From: Auanema rhodensis
Lineage: Eukaryota; Nematoda; Chromadorea; Rhabditida; Rhabditidae
Length of the DNA: 64,000 nt
Assembly: GCA_964057225.1 (NCBI GenBank)
Contig: OZ059894.1
Span: forward strand, 15,654,476 to 15,718,475
Reading direction: 5' to 3'
The notes beneath the pieces were generated by a model. It made no database searches and was not told the origin of the DNA. It was given only the letters and a program-made list of their open reading frames with translations. Shown piece after piece: positions 13,401-23,243 of this stretch (its first letter is position 1; the number at the start of each line of letters is the position of its first letter). The translations under genes were made by a program, and so were the position numbers.

Positions 13401-14647
13401 ACCGACCTCTGGGTTATGGGCCCAGCACGCTTCCACTGCGCCACGCTGCTTCGAATGTGGCATACACCGAGGTGTATGATGAATTCTGAATCGGAAAAAC
13501 CAAAAAATCAAAAAATTAATCAATTAGATTTCTGGAATCGGTAAAACACTAGCAGCGAGTGGTTTCGATCCACCGACCTCTGGGTTATGGGCCCAGCACG
13601 CTTCCACTGCGCCACGCTGCTTCGAATGTGGCATACACCGAGGTGTATGATGAATTCTGAATCGGTAAAACCAAAAAATCAAAAAATTGATGAATAAGAT
13701 TTCTGGAATCGGTAAAACACTAGCAGCGAGTGGTTTCGATCCACCGACCTCTGGGTTATGGGCCCAGCACGCTTCCACTGCGCCACGCTGCTTCGAATGT
13801 GGCATACACCGAGGTGTATGATGAATTCTGAATCGGTAAAACCAAAAAATCAAAAAATTAATCAATTAGATTTCTGGAATCGGTAAAACACTAGCAGCGA
13901 GTGGTTTCGATCCACCGACCTCTGGGTTATGGGCCCAGCACGCTTCCACTGCGCCACGCTGCTTCGAATGTTGCATACACCGAGGTGTATGATGAATTCT
14001 GAATCGGTAAAACCAAAAAATCAAAAAATTGATGAATAAGATTTCTGGAATCGGTAAAACACTAGCAGCGAGTGGTTTCGATTCACCGACCTCTGGGTTA
14101 TGGGCCCAGCACGCTTCCACTGCGCCACGCTGCTTCGAATGTGACATACACCGAGGTGTATGATGAATTCTGAATCGGTAAAACCAAAAAATCAAAAAAT
14201 TGATGAATTAGATTTCTGGAATCGGTAAAACACTAGCAGCGAGTGGTTTCGATCCACCGACCTCTGGGTTATGGGCCCAGCACGCTTCCACTGCGCCACG
14301 CTGCTTCGAATGTGGCATACACCGAGGTGTATGATGAATTCTGAATCGGTAAAACCAAAAAATCAAAAAATTGATGAATAAGATTTCTGGAATCGGTAAA
14401 ACACTAGCAGCGAGTGGTTTCGATCCACCGACCTCTGGGTTATGGGCCCAGCACGCTTCCACTGCGCCACGCTGCTTCGAATGTGGCATACACCGAGGTG
14501 TATGATGAATTCTGAATCGGTAAAACCAAAAAATCAAAAAATTAATCAATTAGATTTCTGGAATCGGTAAAACACTAGCAGCGAGTGGTTTCGATCCACC
14601 GACCTCTGGGTTATGGGCCCAGCACGCTTCCACTGCGCCACGCTGCT
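10472..14647 (-). tRNA. tRNA-iMet-CAT: 25 tandem tRNA-iMet genes
   Basis: Low-coordinate ends: 10472, 10643, 10814, 10985, 11156, 11327, 11498, 11669, 11840, 12011, 12182, 12353, 12524, 12695, 12866, 13037, 13208, 13379, 13550, 13721, 13892, 14063, 14234, 14405, 14576. Copies at 10814, 11498 and 14063 share the B-box change of the 9789 copy. Together with recurring spacer variants (AATCAATTAG, GATGAATAAG), this shows block-wise copying: the 9.59-9.93 kb pair recurs at 10.62-10.96 and 11.30-11.64 kb. Other copies are at or near consensus. Confidence 0.95.
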
Positions 14648-14746
14648 TCGAATGTGGCATACACCGAGGTGTATGATGAATTCTGAATCGGTAAAACCAA
14701 AAAATCAAAAAATTGATGAATAAGATTTCTGGAATCGGTAAAACAC

Positions 14747-14771
14747 TAGCAGCGAGTGGTTTCGATCCACC
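14747..14771 (-). pseudogene. 3' part of a tRNA-iMet split by the BEL element
   Basis: Acceptor 3' strand and T-arm of one copy. The gene breaks after CGATCCACC, where the BEL element starts. The other part is at 23093-23144. The CCACC at 14767-14771 is one half of the 5-bp target-site duplication. Confidence 0.93.
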
Positions 14772-15171
14772 TTTGGTTTTCAATGTTCCCAATGACGAGC
14801 GTCTATACTCGGTTGTTCCCCGGTTAATGGGGATAATATGAGTTAGTGGCGAATCCAAACAGTTAGTTAAATGAGAAAGGTTTATTATAAGATCGGTATA
14901 AGTTCAGTGGTAGAATTAAATTAAGAGTGAGAGTGAAGGTTTCTTGGGCTTTATATATGATTTAGCTTGAAGGTGATATTCGATATTTGAATACAAAGGT
15001 CAGGTCAATGTAAACTATAGAGGTGATAAAAGTTCAATATCCTTTAAGAATGTTGCGCAAGAGGTTAATGATACAATTACAAGGTTATTAGACAATGGTT
15101 TAGAGTTTCAGAAGAGTTATGTTTCTAGGTTAAATTATTGTATTTCATTTCTAGTCAGGCATTTGCCGACA
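14772..15171 (-). repeat. 3' LTR of the BEL element
   Basis: 400 bp. In element orientation it begins TGTCGGCAAATGCC and ends ACATTGAAAACCAAA. It ends in AAA rather than the usual CA. The last 17 bp of the polyprotein frame lie inside it. Confidence 0.93.
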
Positions 15172-18100
15172 TTGCCGGGCGAGGGTTGCGGTTTGAGTTT
15201 CTCACACAGCAATAAGAGAGTGTAGCAGGAAGAAGTAATGATGTAAGGAATGGGGCTGCTATGTATAATAAGTATGAACCTGCAGTGATTGCAGCTACGG
15301 CAGGTACTATCCATTTCCGATTATCATGGATGACGTCGAAAAGCGGTTCCAAATTCGGGAGATTCCATGATAGTCCGGATGTTCCATTATGTAGTTTGAT
15401 CGATTCTTCTGAAAAAATGGTAGTGTCGCTTATGTAGTGTAGTCTGGTACTTAGCTGTATAATTTGTTTTGTTGCTCGTCCGCAAGTCAGAGTACAGTTT
15501 TCTTGTACTTTGGGTTCATTGAAATATAGTTTGACCGTTGTGGCGGGATTTTGGTCAGAGCATCGTATTGTAGTAGAAAAGGAGTCGCAGTTCAGAATGG
15601 CATTCAGTTCGTCCTTTGTTTCACATGTAATATTCAGCGTTGTTCCTTCTCTGCATTTGTAGCATCCTGTTAACATTTGAAAATCTGAAGAACAAGGATG
15701 TCTATTAGTATATAAGCTTTCGATGCTAAATTGCGGGTTTTCCATTGTGAGCGTTGATTCTTCCATTTGTGATAAAACAGTTATTGTTCCTGCTTCTTTT
15801 GTGATTCTATAATTTGTATTAATTTGTGGAAGTTTATATTTTTTCAGTTCTCTTTGTGTTGCTGAATCGCAATTGCAAGAGAGCTGCGCTGCGGCCCCCA
15901 AACATGGGCAAGGCTTTCGTATGTGGCATGCATTAAACTTATCTGCTGCGATTCGTGCATTGCTGCATATTACCGCTGGTTTTATTTGTTCCGGTATCAT
16001 GTAGCTTTTAGTCTCAGATGTGAGAAAAATTTTGTTGTATAGTTCCGTCGTTGCTTTTGTTGTAACCGACGAAATCTGTAATGAAATTCCGTGAAACTCA
16101 TATTTTCGGTAGGGTTGTAGGAAAATATCGTATTGGTGAGTGTTATTGAGGTATGTGATTAATAATTTTGCTTGCACTTCCTGTTTCCATTGTATGCATT
16201 TAATTTCTTCGTATACTTCTTCGTTTTCGGGCTGATAAGTTGGCCTAAATAAAATGCATCCTTCTATAGGAAGTCCACAGCTGTTGAATAGGCCTCCTCC
16301 GGCTCTGGTGCAGTAGGTTCTTCCAGGATTTTCGTAAGTTGAATGTAGTTCGGCTACGAAAGTATCCTGTCGGATATCATCGCATCCGGTGCCCCATGGG
16401 CAGTGAGTTGTACCGGCGCATCTATGAGAGGAGTGGATAGTTAGGTTAGTAATGCGAGTAAATCCTTGGGAAACTTTTTGACATAAAAATTTTTGCTGAA
16501 TTATTTGAATTTCTAGTTTGCCTATAGTGGAGTTTTGATATTTTATGTAGGAGCAAAGAGAGTTTTGTAGGGGATTGAATGAAATTTCTTCGTTGGTTAT
16601 TTTTGTGCAATTGTGTAAATCGTCGCAAAAGAATTCTATGTGTTTGTGCGCGTTGGGGGATCCACAAGCTTGCGCTTGGCATGTGAGATAAAAGATTGCG
16701 AATAAGAGAGAAGGGATGTACGAAATTGTGTGCTGTTGGCGGTGTGTTTTTAATTTTTTATAGATTAGACCCCCGATAATGCAAAAAAGAGCGCAGCCTA
16801 TTATTGGAGTAAGAGCTATCAAAATAGCTAAGAAAGGGTTACAATGTGGGTTGCCTATTATATGCAATAACGCAGGTGGAGGAAAATCGCAGGGGTGGGG
16901 GAGATGACAAATCTGAGTTTGCCGCCTATCTTTGTCGTAGCGAGTAACTGCTGTAGTTTTTGGAATTACAGACACTTGAAGTTGAATATCTTTTGATTGG
17001 TTGGCTGGTAAATCATGACAGTCCCCATTAATACAAAATGTCGATGGTTTTGTTTGTGCGGGAAATAGTATATGAGAGTATGAGCAGGTGAATAATGGCT
17101 CAGCTGTGGCGACAAAAAATAGTTGTATTAATAATAAGAATTTCATGATATTAGTCAAAAAATTCGTATTCGTATGCCTTGTGTTTGGGTGTGTTGAATA
17201 GGTGGCATGGTTAATATGTGCGGTTTTTCGCTGAGTTTCTGTGAATTCATCAAAAAGTTCTAAAGGGTATAATCGCTCTACTGGTTTTGTCAATATCTTA
17301 CCGCTACCTGTTTTTATCTTGGCGGTCCGAACTACTTTGTCTGAAGAAGGAATTAGTTCGATTACCCTAGCCATATTCCAATTGTTTCTATTTGTATGGT
17401 CCTCTTCTACAAGTACTATTTCGTTGTGATATGGGTGTCGCAAGTTATGGTGCCCCATTTTCCTTGATGCATGTGCATGCCTTAAAGTAAGAAGATATTC
17501 GTGTGACCATGTGTTCCAGAATGCTTCGGCTATTATTTCGATTTTCTGTAAATTTTCAAACGCTTGTTTGTTGCTTGCGATCGTGTTGGGTAGGTCGAGT
17601 CTGTCACCTAAACTGTCTACATTATCACCTGGTATGAGTATGGGGGAGCCATGAGTTAAAAAATCTGCTGGCGTTAGTGGATTCTCGTGAAAATTCTCGG
17701 AATCTGTATACGTGATGGGCCGTGAGTTCATGATTCCTTCTATTTTAATTATTGCTGTAACTAGTTGGTCTTTTTCTATTAACTTAAGTGATAGTGTTTT
17801 CACAAGTGCATTCTTTGTAATAGCAACTAATCTCTCCCAAACCCCACCAGTCCAGGGAGCGCTGGGAGTGTTGAATATCCATGTGATATTGTGATTTTGT
17901 ATATAGTTGATAAAATTAGTCTGGTGTTCCCTACTATGTTCCTCTAATGTGTGAAGTATTTTGGCCGCATGAGTGAAATTGGCCCCGTTGTCTGATCGTA
18001 GAACATGCGGTAAACCTCTCCGCGCTACAAATCGAATGAAGGCATTGATAAAAGAGTTCGAACTCATGTCATTAATTGGTTCTAAATGGACGGCTCTAAT

Positions 18101-21100
18101 AGTAAGGCAGGTGAATATCACAACGTATATATGCTGATTTTTTCTGAATTTTATGGGACCTATGCAATCAAGGCCTGTATGTCTAAATGGCATAGCTCTC
18201 GTCACTCTGTCCTCCGGTAACGGGGCAAAGTATTCTATTGAAAATGGGTTACTTAGAGTCTTTTGACATGGCACACATCTTTTTATTATTGATTTGCATA
18301 CTTGTCTAGCCGCTGTCATGAAGAACCTTGTCATAAAGAGGTACAGTAATTGGCTAACTCCGGCATGACCATTCGTCCTGTGTAGGAACATAAGAATGAG
18401 TTTACCTAAAGTAGATTTTTTGGGAAGAAGATATGGAAACTTAGTTTTTGTTGGAAGTGATGAATTGGTGAACCGAGTCTGTATGCAGGTTAGTCCATTC
18501 CCATCCTGTTTTAATCGAAATTGTTTTTTATATGAATTTGAAAGATGAGTCTGAGCTTCTTTTATAAGCAGTATCTCAGCGGTTGTGTTAATAAACTGGG
18601 ATACTTGCCATTCTGTTGTTGCTGCTTTTAATAAATATGATGTTGGCGTTTTGTTGCGTTTGCCTAAAAAATACAGTGCGGCTTTTAAAACTAATCCAGC
18701 GATTCTGCGTAACTTGAAGTATGAGCTGAAGCGGCTGGGATCTAAAAGATTGTCTAATACAGGATTGTTTGTGGTGACTGGTAGTATAAGCATTGAAGGT
18801 TCTTCTTCTTCTAAAGGTGCTCTGAATTCCTTTGCTGGTCTATCGTTCTTATTTAATAGCCACTCAGGAGAAAAAAGCCATTTGTCCTTAAGAAGGGCAA
18901 TATCAGTGGTGCCTCTAGTGCCTATGTCTGCCGGATTATGATCCGTGTCCACGTAGTGATACGTTATATTGGCTCCTTTTAGCTCTAATTTTCTTGCAAT
19001 TTGGTCAGTATTCTGGCGTAAATTGCTTACGAACACAGGTATATTCTTTTTAGTGAACAGCCAAGATAAAGCTATCTGGCTGTCGGAAGCGATGTTGATG
19101 GAGACTTCATGTGTTGGTAAATTGTTGTATATGGTTTCGGCCATTTTCATACCCATGAGAATCGCAGACATTTCCAAACGTGGAATTGTCAATGTTCTGT
19201 TTTTTGGAGCTAATTTAATCTTACCCATGACCAGGGGACTCCGTGTTGTAGGTGATGTGCAGAAGGCACATGCAGCAATAGCTAGTACACTAGCGTCTAC
19301 AAATATCCAAATCTCTCGGCATTCTGATGTATCTGTCAGCTTTCGTGGAATCTGAATCGTAGCTGTTCCTATTTTATTACTCACTGTATTCCAGCTATTG
19401 ACCACATCGCTTGGCACTTGTTCTTTCCAGTCTATAGACCCATTCATTACTTGGCGTAGTAGTAGTTTGAAATGCAGTAAAAGGGGAGCCGCTACTCCTA
19501 AAGGGTCGTAAACACTGTGAAGACTGCTGAGTAGATCTCGTTTTGTGAATGAGTTCTGAGTGCGTAGTTGACAGTTTATCGAAAAAATGTCTTTATCTGA
19601 ATAATGTTTAATGCCTAATATTTTTGGGTTCAGATCTGGATGTTTATCCTTGTCTGGTACGGTTGAGTTGAAGTTGGTGTAGTTGCTATAATACTCTCTT
19701 ATGTTCATAGATATTCGAGAAAAAATCTGCTTAGATTCTTCATATATGCTATGTAAATCTTCTGAACTGTTTGTCGTGTAGAAGATATTGTCCACATATA
19801 GGTACCGTAGGGTTTCCGGAACTAAGTGCGACTCTAGGCTTTGCAAGAATGCGTAGAGTGACATATTCAGTATGGACGGACTGGCTGTTATGCCAAACGC
19901 CAGTCGGTTAAATCTTAATTCTAAAATGTTATCTGGAGTGGTACCTTTGTGAGGATCGCGTAACCAGAGAAAGCGGCAGAGATCTTTATGATCATTAGTT
20001 ATCCTTATTTGGGTGAAGGCACCCTCAATATCGCACATGAGGAAGTACTTTTTGATCCGTATCCCTATCAGAATATCTATGATTTTATTGTTAAAACTTT
20101 CACCTGTTTCCGTAACATCATTTAATGAGAGTTGGCCTTTTTGCTTTGCTGAAGCGTTAAACACAACCCTCAGCGGTTTGCTCTTGTTGGGCTTCCATAC
20201 CCCTCTATGCGGCATGTAGTAGAGCAAAGAGTTCTCTGAAGTAAGAGGAACTTGTTCCACCACACCTTCCTCTATATATCGCATAATGGTTTGATGATAG
20301 TGTTGTAGCTGGTTATGTTCCTCTTTGAGAGATTTCTGTAATCTGTTTAGAGTGGCTAATGCCATGCTTCGATTGGATTGAATTTTTGTGGCGTTTGATT
20401 TAAGAGGTAAGGGAGCCATAACAAAACCCTTGTCGAATTTTATTAGCGAAGTATATTCATTGAAGAATAGCTCCGATCGGTTCAAGGCTCCTTCGTGTGG
20501 AGAAATTCCTAAGTTATCTATTTCAAAAAGTTGTTTAATCATAACGTCTTCTGGTATCACAGGGTTAACAATAAGTGTATTTATGGCTGCGATATTATCG
20601 TTCGGTATTTGCTTACCGTAAATACAGGGTCCAATCTGGGTATGTTTGACTTTCAATCCCGATGGAAGTATAGTAGGTTTGGTATCATGTATGATTGTAT
20701 CACACCAATCCATACCTAGCAAAATATCGGGAATGAATAATTCACCATCCACCAATTGGTTAGTAATGGTTATATTAGATTGTTCTAGAGCTTCTTTGTC
20801 TTTTAGAGAAAGTTGACAGCTCTTTAGTTTTCCTGTGAGAGGTTTGGGTGAGGTGAGGAGCGTAAGTATGATATTTTTTCCAAATGGAGTTCTTAAACTT
20901 GCTTCGACCGTTAAAGAATTAAATGCCTCACAGCTCCCGGAGAAACCGGTTGCTGTGATTAATTGGGAATTTAAAGTTTTGAGCTGGCATTCTTTGGCTG
21001 CCGGCTCGTAAATGAAGCTTTGAGTTGCTCCAGGGTCGAAAAACAATATTTTGGTGTGGAACTTACCTGTATGGGGGTTAAAAATTGATACTTTAGAAGT

Positions 21101-22444
21101 CATAAGATATGCGGGCGAAGGTGGAGTGTGAGTTGATTGCGAAATAGAGCAATTGATACCCATGGTTGCTTTTTTATTAGATGATTTTGATGAAGCAGGA
21201 GGGAGACAAAGAGATGGGTGATGATCTCTATTACATATTTTACATTTATCAAAGGTACACTTAGTGCTAGTGTGTGTAGGACTGAAACAAATCCAGCACC
21301 TGTTTTTTTGTTTTATTATGTCTCTCCTCTGTTGAGGATTATGTATGGTTAAACATTTTGCGGATCGATGTCCGTTTTGGTCACAAAATACGCATGGGCG
21401 TTCGGTTTTCGTAACAGTTGTAATATGTGAGTTATGTTTCAAGGGAGAAATTGAATTAGTTTGAGCATGGTATTGCGGGATAAAAGGAGATTTAGAAGAA
21501 TAAATTGAAAAATTTTCCATTGAGTCGGCCGTTTCCTCAATGTTTCTTAGTAGTTGTTTTATAGAGGTTGCCCTAGATGATCTCCAACAGAGCATATTGA
21601 TGATATCAATAGGAAATTTAGTTGTGATAAGTTTGACCCAAGCGGGGTCTTCAGAATTATAAAGTGTATCAGTCTCAAGCTGATCAAGAAGTGCTCTGAT
21701 TTCATTCACGCGAGATCTAACTGACATGGGGTCATTTTTTGCAGGAGGTAATTTCACCAGTTCATCATGAATACGGTAATCAACTTTTAGTTTTGGTGCG
21801 TAAGTGGTTTTAAGAGTAGATATAATACGTTCATACGCAGTGCCATCTAATGGTTTATTTTCAAGATGAACTCGTGCTGAACCTTTAAGAGCTTCAGCTA
21901 AATAAATGCTTTTTTGCCTATTATTGAGGTCAGGGTCTTGGTGAATGAGCGTTTTAAATTGTCTCCAAAATGTCGGAAAGGTTTTGTTATCTCCATTGAA
22001 TGTGGGTATAGAAAGTTGAGGTGGTTTCAAAAGTAATTTGCTAATGTTCGTTTTCGAAATGCGCGGTGATGTAAAAAGGGTTGTATGCGGTGCGGTAAGT
22101 GCTAGTTCGGTCTCATCGTCTGAGTCCGGGATTGAGTGTGCGCCAGCAACTTTAGTTTCGAGCTCAAACAGTTTTTTGTTTGCTCTTTCTATAGTTGCGG
22201 CATGTTGGTTTGTTAAATTATTTATACGATTATTAAATTCCGAAAGAAAAGGGTCTATTTGAAGTGAAGCTATGGTAGCTAAATTGGATTCGTGAAAGCG
22301 AAGCTGTTCAAGAGTGTTGTTAATGTCGGAATAAAGAGAGAATTGTTCCTCACTTTGTTTGTTTTCCAAAAGGCTCTCTAGTTTTTCAAAAGTTTGAACG
22401 AAACTTTGGAATTTTGTATTAAAAACCGTTTCGATACGGTCCAT
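15155..22444 (-). CDS. BEL/Pao gag-pol-env polyprotein
   Basis: 2,429 residues in one frame. The N-terminus is a gag-like coiled region with a DUF1759-type segment near 150-240. CCHC-type zinc knuckles start at C351. A retropepsin-like DPGAT active site has its Asp at 470. The reverse transcriptase has D805 and a YVDN box with D885 (YVDD in most families). RNase H begins at a FVDAS motif (D1050). Integrase has an HH-CC zinc region, then D1426, D1485 and E1537, followed by a DUF5641-like tail. From M1767 an internal signal-peptide-like hydrophobic stretch opens a roughly 660-residue envelope-like part. It is Cys-rich, with a hydrophobic segment near 1870, N-glycosylation sequons, and a terminal membrane anchor about 40 residues before the end. 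In nematode BEL elements this part resembles phlebovirus G2 class II fusion proteins; that is family knowledge, not tested here. No internal stop or frameshift. ATG at 22442-22444 is the first in frame after the primer-binding site. Confidence 0.93.
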   Translation of the reverse strand: MDRIETVFNTKFQSFVQTFEKLESLLENKQSEEQFSLYSDINNTLEQLRFHESNLATIASLQIDPFLSEFNNRINNLTNQHAATIERANKKLFELETKVAGAHSIPDSDDETELALTAPHTTLFTSPRISKTNISKLLLKPPQLSIPTFNGDNKTFPTFWRQFKTLIHQDPDLNNRQKSIYLAEALKGSARVHLENKPLDGTAYERIISTLKTTYAPKLKVDYRIHDELVKLPPAKNDPMSVRSRVNEIRALLDQLETDTLYNSEDPAWVKLITTKFPIDIINMLCWRSSRATSIKQLLRNIEETADSMENFSIYSSKSPFIPQYHAQTNSISPLKHNSHITTVTKTERPCVFCDQNGHRSAKCLTIHNPQQRRDIIKQKNRCWICFSPTHTSTKCTFDKCKICNRDHHPSLCLPPASSKSSNKKATMGINCSISQSTHTPPSPAYLMTSKVSIFNPHTGKFHTKILFFDPGATQSFIYEPAAKECQLKTLNSQLITATGFSGSCEAFNSLTVEASLRTPFGKNIILTLLTSPKPLTGKLKSCQLSLKDKEALEQSNITITNQLVDGELFIPDILLGMDWCDTIIHDTKPTILPSGLKVKHTQIGPCIYGKQIPNDNIAAINTLIVNPVIPEDVMIKQLFEIDNLGISPHEGALNRSELFFNEYTSLIKFDKGFVMAPLPLKSNATKIQSNRSMALATLNRLQKSLKEEHNQLQHYHQTIMRYIEEGVVEQVPLTSENSLLYYMPHRGVWKPNKSKPLRVVFNASAKQKGQLSLNDVTETGESFNNKIIDILIGIRIKKYFLMCDIEGAFTQIRITNDHKDLCRFLWLRDPHKGTTPDNILELRFNRLAFGITASPSILNMSLYAFLQSLESHLVPETLRYLYVDNIFYTTNSSEDLHSIYEESKQIFSRISMNIREYYSNYTNFNSTVPDKDKHPDLNPKILGIKHYSDKDIFSINCQLRTQNSFTKRDLLSSLHSVYDPLGVAAPLLLHFKLLLRQVMNGSIDWKEQVPSDVVNSWNTVSNKIGTATIQIPRKLTDTSECREIWIFVDASVLAIAACAFCTSPTTRSPLVMGKIKLAPKNRTLTIPRLEMSAILMGMKMAETIYNNLPTHEVSINIASDSQIALSWLFTKKNIPVFVSNLRQNTDQIARKLELKGANITYHYVDTDHNPADIGTRGTTDIALLKDKWLFSPEWLLNKNDRPAKEFRAPLEEEEPSMLILPVTTNNPVLDNLLDPSRFSSYFKLRRIAGLVLKAALYFLGKRNKTPTSYLLKAATTEWQVSQFINTTAEILLIKEAQTHLSNSYKKQFRLKQDGNGLTCIQTRFTNSSLPTKTKFPYLLPKKSTLGKLILMFLHRTNGHAGVSQLLYLFMTRFFMTAARQVCKSIIKRCVPCQKTLSNPFSIEYFAPLPEDRVTRAMPFRHTGLDCIGPIKFRKNQHIYVVIFTCLTIRAVHLEPINDMSSNSFINAFIRFVARRGLPHVLRSDNGANFTHAAKILHTLEEHSREHQTNFINYIQNHNITWIFNTPSAPWTGGVWERLVAITKNALVKTLSLKLIEKDQLVTAIIKIEGIMNSRPITYTDSENFHENPLTPADFLTHGSPILIPGDNVDSLGDRLDLPNTIASNKQAFENLQKIEIIAEAFWNTWSHEYLLTLRHAHASRKMGHHNLRHPYHNEIVLVEEDHTNRNNWNMARVIELIPSSDKVVRTAKIKTGSGKILTKPVERLYPLELFDEFTETQRKTAHINHATYSTHPNTRHTNTNFLTNIMKFLLLIQLFFVATAEPLFTCSYSHILFPAQTKPSTFCINGDCHDLPANQSKDIQLQVSVIPKTTAVTRYDKDRRQTQICHLPHPCDFPPPALLHIIGNPHCNPFLAILIALTPIIGCALFCIIGGLIYKKLKTHRQQHTISYIPSLLFAIFYLTCQAQACGSPNAHKHIEFFCDDLHNCTKITNEEISFNPLQNSLCSYIKYQNSTIGKLEIQIIQQKFLCQKVSQGFTRITNLTIHSSHRCAGTTHCPWGTGCDDIRQDTFVAELHSTYENPGRTYCTRAGGGLFNSCGLPIEGCILFRPTYQPENEEVYEEIKCIQWKQEVQAKLLITYLNNTHQYDIFLQPYRKYEFHGISLQISSVTTKATTELYNKIFLTSETKSYMIPEQIKPAVICSNARIAADKFNACHIRKPCPCLGAAAQLSCNCDSATQRELKKYKLPQINTNYRITKEAGTITVLSQMEESTLTMENPQFSIESLYTNRHPCSSDFQMLTGCYKCREGTTLNITCETKDELNAILNCDSFSTTIRCSDQNPATTVKLYFNEPKVQENCTLTCGRATKQIIQLSTRLHYISDTTIFSEESIKLHNGTSGLSWNLPNLEPLFDVIHDNRKWIVPAVAAITAGSYLLYIAAPFLTSLLLPATLSYCCVRNSNRNPRPAMSANA

Positions 22445-22669
22445 TTTTTCTTTTTCGGGTCGAAAGTGGATTATTTTGGAATTTCTTAGTAGAATGATTG
22501 CAAAATGAACAGTTTCAACTGTTTAAAGTATGTTGGTTTATAAAAAAAAAAAAATTTTTTTTTTTTGATAAAGAGAACGAGATGGAAAGGAGGAAAATGT
22601 GGAGAAGAGTGAGATGGAAAGTATGAAAAAAAAGGAAAAAATATGATAAGAAAGTTTCTAACAATTAAT

Positions 22670-22692
22670 ACCTGGTTTGGTCGTTGCACCAA
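22670..22692 (-). promoter_or_regulatory. BEL primer-binding site
   Basis: Directly after the 5' LTR, on the minus strand, TTGGTGCAACGACCAAACC is found. TGG pairs with a tRNA CCA end. It does not match the 3' end of tRNA-iMet, so the surrounding array is not the primer source. Confidence 0.7.
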
Positions 22693-23092
22693 TTTGGTTT
22701 TCAATGTTCCCAATGACGAGCGTCTATACTCGGTTGTTCCCCGGTTAATGGGGATAATATGAGTTAGTGGCGAATCCAAACAGTTAGTTAAATGAGAAAG
22801 GTTTATTATAAGATCGGTATAAGTTCAGTGGTAGAATTAAATTAAGAGTGAGAGTGAAGGTTTCTTGGGCTTTATATATGATTTAGCTTGAAGGTGATAT
22901 TTGATATTTGAATACAAAGGTCAGGTCAATGTAAACTATAGAGGTGATAAAAGTTCAATATCCTTTAAGAATGTTGCGCAAGAGGTTAATGATACAATTA
23001 CAAGGTTATTAGACAATGGTTTAGAGTTTCAGAAGAGTTATGTTTCTAGGTTAAATTATTGTATTTCATTTCTAGTCAGGCATTCGCCGACA
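22693..23092 (-). repeat. 5' LTR of the BEL element
   Basis: 400 bp, nearly identical to the other LTR (visible changes at GATATTTGAT and CATTCGCC). It contains a TTATATATG/TATATAAAG-like AT box near its middle that could be the promoter. Confidence 0.93.
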
Positions 23093-23144
23093 CCACCGAC
23101 CTTTGGGTTATGGGCCCAGCACGCTTCCACTGCGCCACGCTGCT
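23093..23144 (-). pseudogene. 5' part of the tRNA-iMet split by the BEL element
   Basis: Runs from the duplicated CCACC through the anticodon arm to the 5' acceptor strand. It carries one change in the variable/anticodon-stem region (CTTTGGG for CTCTGGG on the plus strand). The A box is intact; the B box is gone. Confidence 0.9.
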
Positions 23145-23243
23145 TCGAATGTTGCATACACCGAGGTGTATGATGAATTCTGAATCGGTAAAACCAAAAA
23201 ATCAAAAAATTGATGAATTAGATTTCTCGAATCGGTAAAACAC

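Larger units (their letters stand above)
14772..23092 (-). mobile_element. intact BEL/Pao LTR retrotransposon with envelope-like domain
   Basis: The 8,321-bp element reads on the minus strand, the same direction as the surrounding tRNA genes. Two 400-bp LTRs (22693-23092 upstream, 14772-15171 downstream) differ at only about two positions that I can see. A 5-bp target duplication CCACC flanks the element (14767-14771, 23093-23097) and restores the tRNA sequence when the element is removed. One open frame of 2,429 codons fills the interior. Near-identical LTRs and an unbroken frame point to a recent insertion. The 5' untranslated part (22445-22692) is low-complexity A/T-rich sequence plus the primer-binding site. 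A gag-protease-RT-RNaseH-integrase order places it in BEL/Pao; the extra C-terminal envelope is known in nematode members. Confidence 0.95.

Noticed and set aside
6322..14771. CRISPR-like array of regularly spaced repeats
   Set aside because: The repeated and spacer parts are both conserved and the conserved unit is a eukaryotic tRNA. There are no unique spacers, and the other genes are animal-type.
16446..22262. Open frames in other phases within the BEL element
   Set aside because: Shadows of the 2,429-codon polyprotein, with no start context or motifs of their own.
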